Assembly: GCA_019455285.1 (NCBI GenBank)
Contig: JACFMS010000017.1
Span: 1 to 64,000 of the forward strand
From: Sphingomonadales bacterium
GTDB lineage: Bacteria > Pseudomonadota > Alphaproteobacteria > Sphingomonadales > Govanellaceae
DNA length: 64,000 nt
Direction of reading: 5' to 3'
Shown: one piece after another, positions 35,480 through 46,648 of the stretch
Numbering within the stretch: the first letter of the stretch is position 1
How the letters are laid out: each line of letters opens with the position of its first letter
Position numbers and translations under genes: made by a program
Notes under the pieces: model-generated
Database searches by the model: none
Seen by the model: the letters and a program-made list of their open reading frames with translations, nothing else
Told to the model about the DNA's origin: nothing

Positions 35480-35902
35480 GTGGCGATCACCCGCAGCGAC
35501 ATGGATCGCAAAATGGATGAACACTTCGGTTACGAGGCGCGCGACGACGTGGCCGGCGTGCTGGCGACCCTGGCCCCGGATGTGGAGCACGATATCGTCG
35601 GCTGGCCGTTGGGGCCTACCCATGGCCGCGCCGCCGCCCGCCCCTTTTACGAGGCCTTGTTCGCCGATCTGGCCGACGGCGAGATCAAAACACTGAAGCG
35701 CTATTACGGTGACGACTTCATGGTTGATGAATCGCTGTGGCGCGGCACCGCGCCCGGCAAGCCGTTTGGCCTTGAAGGCAAGAACCGACCGCTCAAATTC
35801 CGGCTGCTGCACGTCATCGAATTTACCGACAATGGCGACATCAAACGTGAAAACGTGTGGGTGGACCTGGCGGATATCATCCGGCAACTGCCGCAAGATT
35901 AA
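35480..35902 (+). CDS. NTF2-like / SnoaL-like fold protein
   Basis: This protein of about 140 residues is predicted to adopt the cone-shaped NTF2/SnoaL fold. It has an N-terminal helix with DEHFGYEARDDVAGVLATL, a central GPTHGRAAARPFYEALF segment, and a final strand pair ending FTDNGDIKRENVWVDLADI. Members include polyketide cyclases, dehydratases and isomerases, so the reaction is open. GTG 35480 is chosen since AAGGAG lies 8 bases ahead. It shares a promoter-operator with the TetR gene 21 bases downstream, which probably controls it in response to a small molecule. Confidence 0.75.
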   Translation: MAITRSDMDRKMDEHFGYEARDDVAGVLATLAPDVEHDIVGWPLGPTHGRAAARPFYEALFADLADGEIKTLKRYYGDDFMVDESLWRGTAPGKPFGLEGKNRPLKFRLLHVIEFTDNGDIKRENVWVDLADIIRQLPQD

Positions 35903-35923
35903 CGTAGGACGGCAGCGCGAGAG

Positions 35924-36529
35924 ATGGGCCGACCCAACCAGAAAAGCCGCACCCGCAAGGATCTGCTGCAAGCCGCCGCGCGGCTGACGCGCCAAGGCCG
36001 CCAGCCCAGTCTGGAGGACATCGCCGAGGAAGCGCTGGTGTCCCGCGCCACCGCCTATCGCTATTTTCCAAATGTCGAAGCGCTGCTGGTCGAAGCCTCC
36101 CTGGATATCGCCTTTCCGGAGGCTGACGGGCTGTTCGACGATCTGCCGGCGGATGATCCTGTGGCGCGCCTCATTCGCGTCGATACGGCGCTTGATGAGA
36201 TGATCCTGGCCAACGAACCGTCGCTGCGTATGATGCTGGCGCATGCGCTGACACGGGGATTAAGGAGCGGGGAAGATACCGACCTGCCGGCGCGCCAGAA
36301 CCGCCGCACGCCGTTGATCGAGGCAGCGCTGAAACCGGCGCGCCAGCAATTCAAGCCGGCGGCGCTCGATGCCTTGATCAAAATCCTAGCGCTGATCATC
36401 GGCACCGAATCCCGGGTGGTATTCAAGGATGTTCTACAAACGGACGAGCGGGAAGCGCAGAAAGTTAAACGCTGGGCCATTCGCGCCCTGGTGGAAGCGG
36501 CGCGAAAACCGCGCCCGGAAGCAACGTAA
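35924..36529 (+). CDS. TetR/AcrR family transcriptional regulator
   Basis: The 201-residue repressor has an N-terminal helix-turn-helix domain at about 8-55 (RKDLLQAAARL, then SLEDIAEEALVSRATAYRYF), closely following the TetR pattern. The C-terminal all-helical domain would bind a ligand; no specific subfamily is evident. It follows the NTF2-like gene by 21 bases and likely represses the promoter at 35409, and so itself. Confidence 0.9.
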   Translation: MGRPNQKSRTRKDLLQAAARLTRQGRQPSLEDIAEEALVSRATAYRYFPNVEALLVEASLDIAFPEADGLFDDLPADDPVARLIRVDTALDEMILANEPSLRMMLAHALTRGLRSGEDTDLPARQNRRTPLIEAALKPARQQFKPAALDALIKILALIIGTESRVVFKDVLQTDEREAQKVKRWAIRALVEAARKPRPEAT

Positions 36530-36654
36530 GACGCGCATTTTTCCCCACCCTTCGACTTGCGACAGGCAGGCGGCTCAACCCGGCAGCCTTGCCTCCCTGA
36601 CGGCAACCTACGTATACTGAAGGGATTGAGCTACCACCTGGCGGAGGAGGCGCA

Positions 36655-37569
36655 ATGGCGGGTCAGCGATCCCCCCAGCCCCCACAGCAAAACCGTGCAA
36701 CGCCGCAGCGGCACGGTAAGGCTCTGGCGTTGCCCGCCGCAGTGGCGTTGGCGGTTGCGGTTCTGCTCTTGGCATCGCCAGCGCCAGCCGGCGGCGAGGC
36801 GGATTTCAGCGGCTGTCGCGAGGAGAAAAATCCCACGCTTGTCTATGCCGCGTGCACGCGGGCGATTTCCACCCCGGGGATCGGCGTGCAAAAACTCAGC
36901 GCCGCCTATTTCAATCGCGCCATCGTGATGGCCGGTTACGGCAAAGTCCGCGAGGCGATCGCAGACCTGACGCGGGCGATCGAGCTTGATCCGGACCACC
37001 ACAAAGCCTTGAACGAACGCGGCCGTCTTTATCGCGATCAAGGCGATCTTGAATTGGCCATGGATGACTTCAACCGCGCCATTGAGCTTGCGCCCGACAC
37101 CTCCCGTTATTTCAGCAATCGCGGCCTTGCCGAAAAGCTGCAGGGCAATTTTCTTGCCGCCCTCACCGATTACAACGAAGCCTTGCACCTCGATCCCGAC
37201 AATGAGGCGGCGCTCCATCGCCGCGGCGCGCTCCATCGCGAAATGAAAAATTTCGACGATGCTGTTGCGGATCTGCGGCGCGCGCTGGCGATCGAACCTG
37301 ACAACGCCGCGATCATGCTGGAGATCGGCCTTGCTTATGCCGATCAAGGACGGCATGCGACAGCCATCGCCTATTTCAGCGACGCCATTGAACGCCGGCC
37401 GCGCTATGCCGAGGCGTGGCTGCGCCGCGGCTTATCCTACGCCGCGCTTGATAGCCATGATCTGGCGGTGCGCGATCTGCAAATGGCCGAAGAGCTGGGC
37501 GAAGCAGCGTCGGACCTTAAATCTATGCTTGCCGAGCAACGCCGTCTGGCTGGCAAAAAACGAAGCTGA
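36655..37569 (+). CDS. Exported tetratricopeptide repeat protein
   Basis: The 304-residue protein has a basic N-terminus, a hydrophobic segment (about 22-43) that may be a signal peptide or membrane anchor, then about six TPR units with the usual 34-residue period (ELDPDHHKALNERGRLYRDQGD, AIELAPDTSRYFSNRGLAEKLQG and so on). TPR arrays bind other proteins; no enzyme domain is present. AGGAGG lies just upstream of the ATG. The gene is flanked by the TetR gene and, 190 bases on, the cysteine-synthase-like gene, with no clear operon. Confidence 0.85.
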   Translation: MAGQRSPQPPQQNRATPQRHGKALALPAAVALAVAVLLLASPAPAGGEADFSGCREEKNPTLVYAACTRAISTPGIGVQKLSAAYFNRAIVMAGYGKVREAIADLTRAIELDPDHHKALNERGRLYRDQGDLELAMDDFNRAIELAPDTSRYFSNRGLAEKLQGNFLAALTDYNEALHLDPDNEAALHRRGALHREMKNFDDAVADLRRALAIEPDNAAIMLEIGLAYADQGRHATAIAYFSDAIERRPRYAEAWLRRGLSYAALDSHDLAVRDLQMAEELGEAASDLKSMLAEQRRLAGKKRS

Positions 37570-37760
37570 GGCAAATTAATATAAAAGCCCGTATACAGAC
37601 TCCGGCGCACACCTTTCGGCAGGGGCCGGCCATGCAAAACCGCCAATACACATCTCGATAGAGAACAAATAAAGAAGGAAAAATTCGAGAAGGCAATGTA
37701 ATCTGTCCACAACAAAAAAATAAAAAAAATTGAGTGTCTGGGCAATTCCAGGAAAGCTAC

Positions 37761-38729
37761 ATGGATCGAACGTCACACATCCTGCCTTCCGTTTTGGATG
37801 CAATTGGACACACGCCGCTTGTCAGCCTTGACCGCCTGACCAAAGAGTGCGGCGGTAAAATATACGCCAAGCTGGAATACTTGAATCCAGGATTTTCCCG
37901 CAAGGACCGCGTCGCCCGGCAACTGATGCTGGATGCTTTGCAAGATGGTAGTCTGCGGCCCGGGCAGCCGGTGATCGAATTAACCAGCGGCAATACGGGA
38001 ACTGGGCTGGCCATTGCCTGCGCCGTGTTGGGACATAAATTCATCGCCGTCATGTCCAAGGGCAATTCCCCGGAGCGGGCGCGCATGATGCGGGCGTTAG
38101 GCGCTGATGTCGTGCTCGTGGACCAAGCCCGCGGCAGCGCGGCAGGACATGTATCCGGCGAAGATTTGGCCCTGGTGGAACAAGAAACCCAACGCTTGAC
38201 GAAGGAACTGAGCGCTTTCCGCGCCGATCAATTTATCTTACCTGGACATATCGATTGCCATTATCATGGCACCGCCCAGGAAATCCTGGCGCAAACCAAC
38301 GGTGCGTTTGATGCATTTTGCGACTTTGTCGGCTCTGGCGGCACCTTTGGCGGCTGCGCCCGGGCCTTCAAGGAGGTCAATCCTCGCATTCAATGCCTGA
38401 TTGTGGAGCCGGAAGGAGCTGCCGTTCTCGCCGGCCAGCCGACAACGCGACCCTCGCACCGCATTCAGGGCGGCGGATACGGCATGCGCGACCTTCGCGC
38501 CATTGATAAGCGCCATGTTGATGGATATCTGACAGTTAACGATCAGGACGCCGTTGAGGGCGCGCGCCTCCTTGCCCGAAAGGAAGGGATATTTGCCGGC
38601 TTCTCCGCCGGCGCCAATATCGCCGCAGCCCTGAACCTGCTGCGCCGGACAGGTTCCGGCCAACGTATTGTTATTGTCATTCCAGATAGCGGTTTGAAAT
38701 ATCTGAGCACGGATTTATGGCCAGCCTGA
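37761..38729 (+). CDS. PLP-dependent cysteine synthase family protein
   Basis: The 322-residue fold-type II PLP enzyme is related to O-acetylserine sulfhydrylase and cystathionine beta-synthase. The Schiff-base lysine sits in NPGFSRKDRVAR, where most relatives have NPxGSxKDR, so the loop is slightly unusual. The substrate loop LTSGNTGTGLAIA, the phosphate-binding GSGGTFGG and the C-terminal DSGLKYLST are intact. GGAAAG precedes ATG 37761. Whether it makes cysteine, cleaves it, or acts on another beta-substituted amino acid is open. A GC-rich hairpin follows the stop. Its nearness to katG suggests a possible role in oxidative stress, but this is only context. Confidence 0.88.
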   Translation: MDRTSHILPSVLDAIGHTPLVSLDRLTKECGGKIYAKLEYLNPGFSRKDRVARQLMLDALQDGSLRPGQPVIELTSGNTGTGLAIACAVLGHKFIAVMSKGNSPERARMMRALGADVVLVDQARGSAAGHVSGEDLALVEQETQRLTKELSAFRADQFILPGHIDCHYHGTAQEILAQTNGAFDAFCDFVGSGGTFGGCARAFKEVNPRIQCLIVEPEGAAVLAGQPTTRPSHRIQGGGYGMRDLRAIDKRHVDGYLTVNDQDAVEGARLLARKEGIFAGFSAGANIAAALNLLRRTGSGQRIVIVIPDSGLKYLSTDLWPA

Positions 38730-38899
38730 CGCGTCCCTAGAGGAGGCCGCTCGGCAGACCGCCCGCCCCGGCGGCTTATTGAAATCACCTTCCCTTGATC
38801 CGCGTCAAAGGTGAATTCCTTACTCGTCTTTATACTTCAAGCGTAATCCTGGGATGGCGATCTGGATTCTGTCTTGTCATGGGCTTTGATATATTTTAG

Positions 38900-41140
<2,241 letters not shown>

Positions 41141-41157
41141 TGACGATGCCATAACGC

Positions 41158-41188
41158 CCGGACGCCGTTGATATTGAACAGCGTCCGG
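41158..41188. terminator. Hairpin between convergent katG and ThDP enzyme genes
   Basis: CCGGACGC (41158-41165) and GCGTCCGG (41181-41188) form a perfect 8-bp stem with a 15-base loop, 18 bases after the katG stop. No T-run follows on either strand, so it may be a weak or Rho-aided terminator. Confidence 0.45.
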
Positions 41189-41249
41189 ACGTCGCTGTGA
41201 CGCCGGCGAATCTCAACGGTACCTAAAGCAACATGGGCAAAGCAACCGC

Positions 41250-42965
41250 TTATCCCCTTGCCAGGCGGGCGTCCTCGTGCACCCAACTAAAAAGATCCGC
41301 ATTGCCGTGGGGCAGATATTTAAGCCCGCTATCCTGATCAACCCGCACTTGCACCAAGGCTGTCTTGCCGGACTTGAAGGCGCGCTCGATCGCCGGTTTG
41401 ATCTTATCCGCGGTTTCCACATATTCGCCATGGCCGCCCAAAGATTCGATCAGCCGATCAAACCGCGTGTAGGCAAAGCGCGCTTCCGGCGTCGCGCCCA
41501 TTTTTGCATCCAGCGCCGCCAGCTCGGCGGCGAAAGACTGATCGTCATTGACGATAATAACGATCGGCACCTGGTGGCGGGTGGCGGTTTCCAGCTCCAT
41601 GATGTGAACGCCAAGCCCGCCATCCCCCGTCACCAAACAAACCGGCCGATCGCCCACCGCCAGCTTAGCGCCGATGGCATGCGGCAGGCCGGCGCCCAAT
41701 ATGCCAAAGGTCACGTTCCATAAATAATCGTTGCTGCGTTGTTCAAAGGCGTCATTCAAATAAACGCCGGTAAGGCCGCACTCTGTGACGATAACGGCAT
41801 CGTCCGGCACGGCCTCGCGAGCGACCGCCATCAGTTCATAGGGATGCATGGGCTGTTTGCCGCGTGCCGCTTCAATGCGCTCGTGCCGCTCCTTAATGAA
41901 GGCTGCGCGCCATTCGGCAAGCTTTGGATGAACGGGACGAGGGCCCGCCTGCTGTAACGCCGCATTCAACAGCGGCAGAACATCAGGCAATCTGCCCAAT
42001 ACGGGTAGGTCAACCGGCCGGTTGATGCCGAACGCGGCGGGATCTGGGTTGATCATGATCCATTGGCGTGCCGCATCTTTATCTGCCCAGTGACGTTGGC
42101 GGCCGTAATTGATGTGTTCGGGAATGCGCGTGCCCACCGCCACAACCAAATCCGCGTCCGCGATCACTTCCTTGATAGTATCGCTGCTAAAGCCGATGAA
42201 GTGATCATCGGTTTCCTTGATCACGCCGCGCGCCATCATGGGCGTGGTCACCGGGCAGTTCATCAAGCGGGATAAGGCATGCAATTCCGCGAACGTGCGG
42301 GTGCTTTGCACTTCCTCTCCCGCCAGGATCATCGGCGCGCGCGCCGCCTTGATCATGCTCACGGCTTGGGCAATGGATGATTGGGATGGCTCCTGTTTTG
42401 TCAGGCGGTAGTGCTCCGGCGGCGTCATTTCCACATAGTCATGAACCAGTTGATGGCCCTCGTAATCCACTTCCAGGTATACCGGACCCGGCGTGCCGCT
42501 GGTGGCCTCGCGGAACGCTTGCTGCATCATTTCATCTACTTGACGCGGATGCAGGATTTTCCCCGCCCACTTGCATACTTGCGCAAAGGCCGGCAGCAAT
42601 GTACCGCTGTGGAGAAAGCGGCCCGTTCTGACTCCAGTGGTGGACTCATGCTGGCGGCAAGCGCCGATGAGAATAATCGGGATGTGTTCTTCCCGGCAGT
42701 TCACCGCGCCCGGCAGCAAGTTGGCAACACCCGGTCCTTGCGCCCCCATGGCTACCTGCGGCACGCCCGTCATGCGATAATAAGCGGCGGCCATGAAGAC
42801 GCCGGACGATTCATGACGCGGGCCAACCATTTTCAGCCCCTGCTTCAAGGCGTGCTTTTGAATGTCCATCAGGGACAATTCGCCCTGACTGAAAATGACC
42901 TTGACGCCTTCTTGCGCCAGATACTGGACAATGCGTTCGCCGGCAGTCATGCGGTTGCTGGTCAT
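41250..42965 (-). CDS. Thiamine diphosphate-dependent enzyme, copy 1 (benzaldehyde lyase/acetolactate synthase superfamily)
   Basis: The protein (571 residues from the chosen ATG) has the three-domain plan of ThDP decarboxylases and lyases. The cofactor-activating glutamate is E52 in GPRHESSG. The metal/ThDP site is GDGGLGVHIMELETATRHQ followed by IVNDDQ. The usual GxPG motif near residue 25 is replaced by SQGELSLMDIQKHA, shared with copy 2, so substrate chemistry may differ from known acetolactate synthases. It is last in a TonB-cupin-ThDP-ALDH-ThDP operon. Cleaving an acyloin or 2-oxo acid to an aldehyde for the neighbouring dehydrogenase is the best guess. Confidence 0.82.
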   Translation of the reverse strand: MTSNRMTAGERIVQYLAQEGVKVIFSQGELSLMDIQKHALKQGLKMVGPRHESSGVFMAAAYYRMTGVPQVAMGAQGPGVANLLPGAVNCREEHIPIILIGACRQHESTTGVRTGRFLHSGTLLPAFAQVCKWAGKILHPRQVDEMMQQAFREATSGTPGPVYLEVDYEGHQLVHDYVEMTPPEHYRLTKQEPSQSSIAQAVSMIKAARAPMILAGEEVQSTRTFAELHALSRLMNCPVTTPMMARGVIKETDDHFIGFSSDTIKEVIADADLVVAVGTRIPEHINYGRQRHWADKDAARQWIMINPDPAAFGINRPVDLPVLGRLPDVLPLLNAALQQAGPRPVHPKLAEWRAAFIKERHERIEAARGKQPMHPYELMAVAREAVPDDAVIVTECGLTGVYLNDAFEQRSNDYLWNVTFGILGAGLPHAIGAKLAVGDRPVCLVTGDGGLGVHIMELETATRHQVPIVIIVNDDQSFAAELAALDAKMGATPEARFAYTRFDRLIESLGGHGEYVETADKIKPAIERAFKSGKTALVQVRVDQDSGLKYLPHGNADLFSWVHEDARLARG

Positions 42966-42987
42966 GATTGATCTTCCTGCATTCAGG

Positions 42988-44466
42988 CTACTTGTCGTCG
43001 GCGGACGCAAAGGCCGCCTTCAGGCCGTTAATGGCGTTCAACAAGTAAGTCTCCAGGCCGGCGGCATAGGGCGGGCGCTGCGCCGCCAGCGCTGCATCAG
43101 CATTACTTTGAAAAACCACCGGCCGCTGGTTGGAGAAGGTCTTGAAGCCTTCAAAGCCCCGGTAGCGGCCCATGCCGCTTGGCCCGACGCCGCCAAACGG
43201 CAATGTTTCATAGAATATTTGGCACAGCGCGTCATTGATCACCATGCTGCCGGTCCAGACCTTGGCTTGAACCTGTTTCAACTCATCGGCATCAGCGCCA
43301 AAATAGTAGGCCGCCAGCGGCCGATCCCGCCGGTTGATGAAGGCAATGGCGGCGGCGATGTGGTCGTATTCCAGGATCGGCAGAATGGGCCCGAAGATTT
43401 CTTCCTGCATGACGCCCATGTCTTCCGTTGCGCCCAGCACCACCGATAATGGCAAACGTCGATCATTGGCGGGAAGCGGCGACGACATTGCGGTCGATAT
43501 AATCTCCGCCCCCTTCTGCCGGGCATCCTCCAGCAATCCCTGGAGCCGGGAGAAATGGCGATCATTGATGATCGCCGTGTAATCCTTATTGCCGGCAACG
43601 GTGGGATATTGCTGGCGCGCCGCGCCCAGAACGGCCTCTGCAACGCGCCGCGCCTGCCCCTTGGGCGCCAGAACGTAATCCGGCGTCACGCATACCTGGC
43701 CGCCAAAAATCAATTTGCTGTAGGAGAGCCGTGCCGCCATCACCGCTTCATCGGCGCTGCGGCCGATGATCACCGGGCACTTGCCGCCCAGTTCAAGCGT
43801 GACGGGCGTCAGGTTTTCCGCCGCCGCCTTCATCACCTCGCGGCCGACCCGGCTGGAGCCGGTAAACAGCAGGTGATCAAACGGCTGCCGGGCAAAAGCC
43901 TGGGACACGTTGGCGTCACCTTCCACCACCACCGCTTCCAATGGATTAAAGTAGCGCGTAAACAACCGTGACAACAGCGCGGCGGACGCCGGCGCCAATT
44001 CCGATGGCTTCAACATCAAGCGATTACCCGCCGCCAGAATATTGGCGGCGGCGATGGTAGCCAGCAGAAAAGGGCCATTCCACGGGGTGATCACGCCAAC
44101 CACGCCCAGGGGCTGGTAGTGAACTTCGGCGCGCATGCCGGCGGCGACGGCGTCCGCCGGCAAGTCAACGGGCTGCGGCGCTATCCAGGAGGCCAGATGA
44201 TCGCGGTTGAACATGACAACGCCCACCCCGCCCAGGATATCCGCGGCGCGGGTCAAGGTGGGCGCGCGGCCGCCAAAATCCTCCGATTCAGTGGCGACGA
44301 TCTCCTCGTGATGATCCAACAGCAGCCGCGCCAAACGATTCAACCTGTCGACGCGGCTTGCAAGGTCAGGAACGCCATCGGCCAGAAATGCCTGGCGCTG
44401 CGCCTTAAGGAGCGCAGCAATTCGCTGGAATTCCCAATCACCGGAATGTTCAGAGGAGGACATCAT
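42988..44466 (-). CDS. Aldehyde dehydrogenase of the coniferyl-aldehyde dehydrogenase type
   Basis: This NAD(P)-dependent enzyme (492 residues) oxidises an aldehyde to an acid. The catalytic residues are E225 in TLELGGK and C259 in FGGQVCVTPDYVL. The Rossmann segment is FTGSSRVGREVMKAAAENLTP, and GVVGVITPWNGPFLL matches class 3/coniferyl-aldehyde dehydrogenases rather than betaine or succinate-semialdehyde types. The start ATG overlaps the stop of the upstream ThDP gene (ATGATG across TGA), so translation is coupled. It lies between two ThDP enzymes and probably removes the aldehyde one of them releases. The true substrate is not shown by sequence. Confidence 0.87.
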   Translation of the reverse strand: MMSSSEHSGDWEFQRIAALLKAQRQAFLADGVPDLASRVDRLNRLARLLLDHHEEIVATESEDFGGRAPTLTRAADILGGVGVVMFNRDHLASWIAPQPVDLPADAVAAGMRAEVHYQPLGVVGVITPWNGPFLLATIAAANILAAGNRLMLKPSELAPASAALLSRLFTRYFNPLEAVVVEGDANVSQAFARQPFDHLLFTGSSRVGREVMKAAAENLTPVTLELGGKCPVIIGRSADEAVMAARLSYSKLIFGGQVCVTPDYVLAPKGQARRVAEAVLGAARQQYPTVAGNKDYTAIINDRHFSRLQGLLEDARQKGAEIISTAMSSPLPANDRRLPLSVVLGATEDMGVMQEEIFGPILPILEYDHIAAAIAFINRRDRPLAAYYFGADADELKQVQAKVWTGSMVINDALCQIFYETLPFGGVGPSGMGRYRGFEGFKTFSNQRPVVFQSNADAALAAQRPPYAAGLETYLLNAINGLKAAFASADDK

Positions 44467-46169
44467 GCGCCGTCCCTCGTGGGATCCGCCTCCAGCCAAC
44501 TGACCAATTCCTCAATATAGGGCGGCATATAGGCGTAACTAGCGTCCTGATCCGTCGCCACGTGAACGATGGCGGGACGGCCGGAGGCGAACGCCTGCCG
44601 CACGGCGGGAACAATGTCTTCCAGCTTGTCGACATAGACGCCAAAGCCGCCCATGGCGATGGCGATATCGCTGTAGCGCACCGGGCCGAAGGCTACCTCG
44701 ATTTGATGGCCGATATGCTCCATGTGCTGCGCCATCTCCGCGCCTAACGCCTGATCATCGTTCAAAATCACCACCAACGGCAGCTTGTGCCGCACCGCCG
44801 TTTCAAAATCCATGATGTGAAAACCCAGAGCGCCGTCGCCGCTCAACAAGCAAATGGGACGGCGGCCCTGGGTGGCGATGCCGGCGCCGATGGCAAGCCC
44901 GAGACCCGTACCGAGGTGCGAAAAATTCGCCGTGTAGAGAAAGTCGGTTGCTGTTTTTTGGAAGCATGAATGCTGATAGAGCATGGTCAAGCCGCCATCG
45001 ACCACGATGATGGCGTCTTCCGGCACCGCCTTGCGCGCTTCCGCCATCAACCGCCCAGGGTAAATCCGGTTGGTTCTGGGCAAGCCGTCCAACAGGGCTT
45101 GCCGTTCCCGCAAGTAATCTTGCCGCCACGCCGGCAAGCGAGGATGCGGCGCAAATGCCGGGCCGCCGGCAAGGGCGGCAATCAATTGCTCCAGCACCAG
45201 GTCCACCGCCCCCACCAACGCGATATCCACCGGGCGGTTGACGCCCACAGCGGCGGCATCCGGCTCGATCACGATCACCTGGCGATGTTTATCATTGGCG
45301 CTGAAATGCCGCAGCCGGCCATAATTGGCCAGTTCCGGAAAACACGTGCCCGCCGCCAAGAGAACATCGGCATCCGCCAGCGCCTGTTGTCCGGCCCGGC
45401 TCATGTACATCAGCCATTGTTCATCGGTTTCGGGCAACGCGCCGGTGCCGCCATAGGTCGTCAGAACCGGACATTTCAACAAACGCGCCAATTGAGCAAA
45501 CGCACCATGAGCGCGGCTGTGATGCACCCGCTCGCCCCCCAACAGCACGATGGACTTTGCCGCGCGCAACAAATCCACCGCCTGGGATATGGATGACTGG
45601 GGCGCGGGCTGCGGCAAGGCGCGATAGCGGGCCGGCGGCACGAGGGACGGGAAATCCGCACTTTCTTCATTCAGCTTGTAATCATACTCGATGTAAACCG
45701 GCCCCGGCGTACCCGATAGCGCTTGGCGGAAAGCTTCCCGCACCACTTCGTCCAGTACGTCCAAACTATCAACCTTGGCGGTGAACTTGCAAACGGCGTC
45801 GAACATCGGCATCAAGGGCGCGTAAAGCCAGCGGCCGCGACGAATGGACCGGTCAACGCGCCCATGACGGCGCGCCCCCATCAAAATAACCGGAATATGT
45901 TCCTGCGCGGCGGTGACCGCGGCGGGCAGCAGATTGGCCTGTCCAGGTCCAATGGCGCCCAACGCCACTTGCGGTTTTCCGGTCAGGACATAATGGCCCA
46001 TGGCCATGAAAACGCCGGACGCTTCATGACGGGGGCCGATGATTTTCAGGCCCTCAAGCTCGGCGTGCTTTTGAATGTCCTTCATACTGAGATCGCCCTG
46101 TGAATAAAGAGCGGACACCCCCTCTTCCTTCAACAAAGCAATCAGCCGTTCACCAAAGCTCATTTTCAT
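44463..46169 (-). CDS. Thiamine diphosphate-dependent enzyme, copy 2
   Basis: The protein (568 residues from the chosen start) is clearly paralogous to copy 1: GPRHEASG gives E49, the unusual YSQGDLSMKDIQKHA replaces the normal N-terminal motif, and GDGALGFHIMDFETAVRH with ILNDDQ forms the metal/ThDP site. The two copies differ throughout, so this is an old duplication, perhaps with divided substrates or a hetero-oligomer. The start is uncertain: 46169 fits the alignment with copy 1, but open frame runs to 46241 with weak ribosome sites. The stop overlaps the ALDH start. Confidence 0.82.
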   Translation of the reverse strand: MKMSFGERLIALLKEEGVSALYSQGDLSMKDIQKHAELEGLKIIGPRHEASGVFMAMGHYVLTGKPQVALGAIGPGQANLLPAAVTAAQEHIPVILMGARRHGRVDRSIRRGRWLYAPLMPMFDAVCKFTAKVDSLDVLDEVVREAFRQALSGTPGPVYIEYDYKLNEESADFPSLVPPARYRALPQPAPQSSISQAVDLLRAAKSIVLLGGERVHHSRAHGAFAQLARLLKCPVLTTYGGTGALPETDEQWLMYMSRAGQQALADADVLLAAGTCFPELANYGRLRHFSANDKHRQVIVIEPDAAAVGVNRPVDIALVGAVDLVLEQLIAALAGGPAFAPHPRLPAWRQDYLRERQALLDGLPRTNRIYPGRLMAEARKAVPEDAIIVVDGGLTMLYQHSCFQKTATDFLYTANFSHLGTGLGLAIGAGIATQGRRPICLLSGDGALGFHIMDFETAVRHKLPLVVILNDDQALGAEMAQHMEHIGHQIEVAFGPVRYSDIAIAMGGFGVYVDKLEDIVPAVRQAFASGRPAIVHVATDQDASYAYMPPYIEELVSWLEADPTRDGA

Positions 46170-46225
46170 GACGCGTCGCGATCCAACACCTTTGTCATCC
46201 CCATACCGATTCATCATAGCCGAAA

Positions 46226-46648
46226 TTATGGAGCATCCCAAGGCAGTTTCAGCTCTGCGCCATCCGCTGTCTTGACGCGAACAGGCGCCATGCCCAGCGC
46301 CGCAATTAATTGCATGTCGTCATCGGATGTATTGCCGATCTGATGCACCACATTGGGAGCGATCACCAACGTGGAATTAGCGGAAAAATAAAAATCCTCC
46401 TCTCCCGCCCGGCATGTCCCCGATCCACTGAGGATGACGATGACTTCTTCACAGTCGTGAAAGTGGATCGGGGTTTCGGCTCCGGGCGCGATGGTCTGCA
46501 TCCAGACTTCCATGGTCTTTATCCCGTGTTCATGGCCGGCCACGGTTTGGTGTTGCAACCCTGGAAGTTTGTGCGCCTTGACCTGAGAATGATCGACAAT
46601 GCGCACCGCCCCGGGCTTTAATATTTGACCTTCAGCGCCACCGACCAT
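46226..46648 (-). CDS. Single-domain cupin protein
   Basis: The 140-residue protein is a small cupin with the metal-binding motif 1 PIHFHDCEEVIVILSG (two His and a Glu) and motif 2 APNVVHQIGN (His), so a mononuclear metal site is likely complete. Such proteins act as dioxygenases, isomerases or ligand sensors. It overlaps the end of the TonB receptor gene by 31 bases and precedes ThDP copy 2, so it belongs to the same operon. Its role in the pathway is unknown. Confidence 0.82.
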   Translation of the reverse strand: MVGGAEGQILKPGAVRIVDHSQVKAHKLPGLQHQTVAGHEHGIKTMEVWMQTIAPGAETPIHFHDCEEVIVILSGSGTCRAGEEDFYFSANSTLVIAPNVVHQIGNTSDDDMQLIAALGMAPVRVKTADGAELKLPWDAP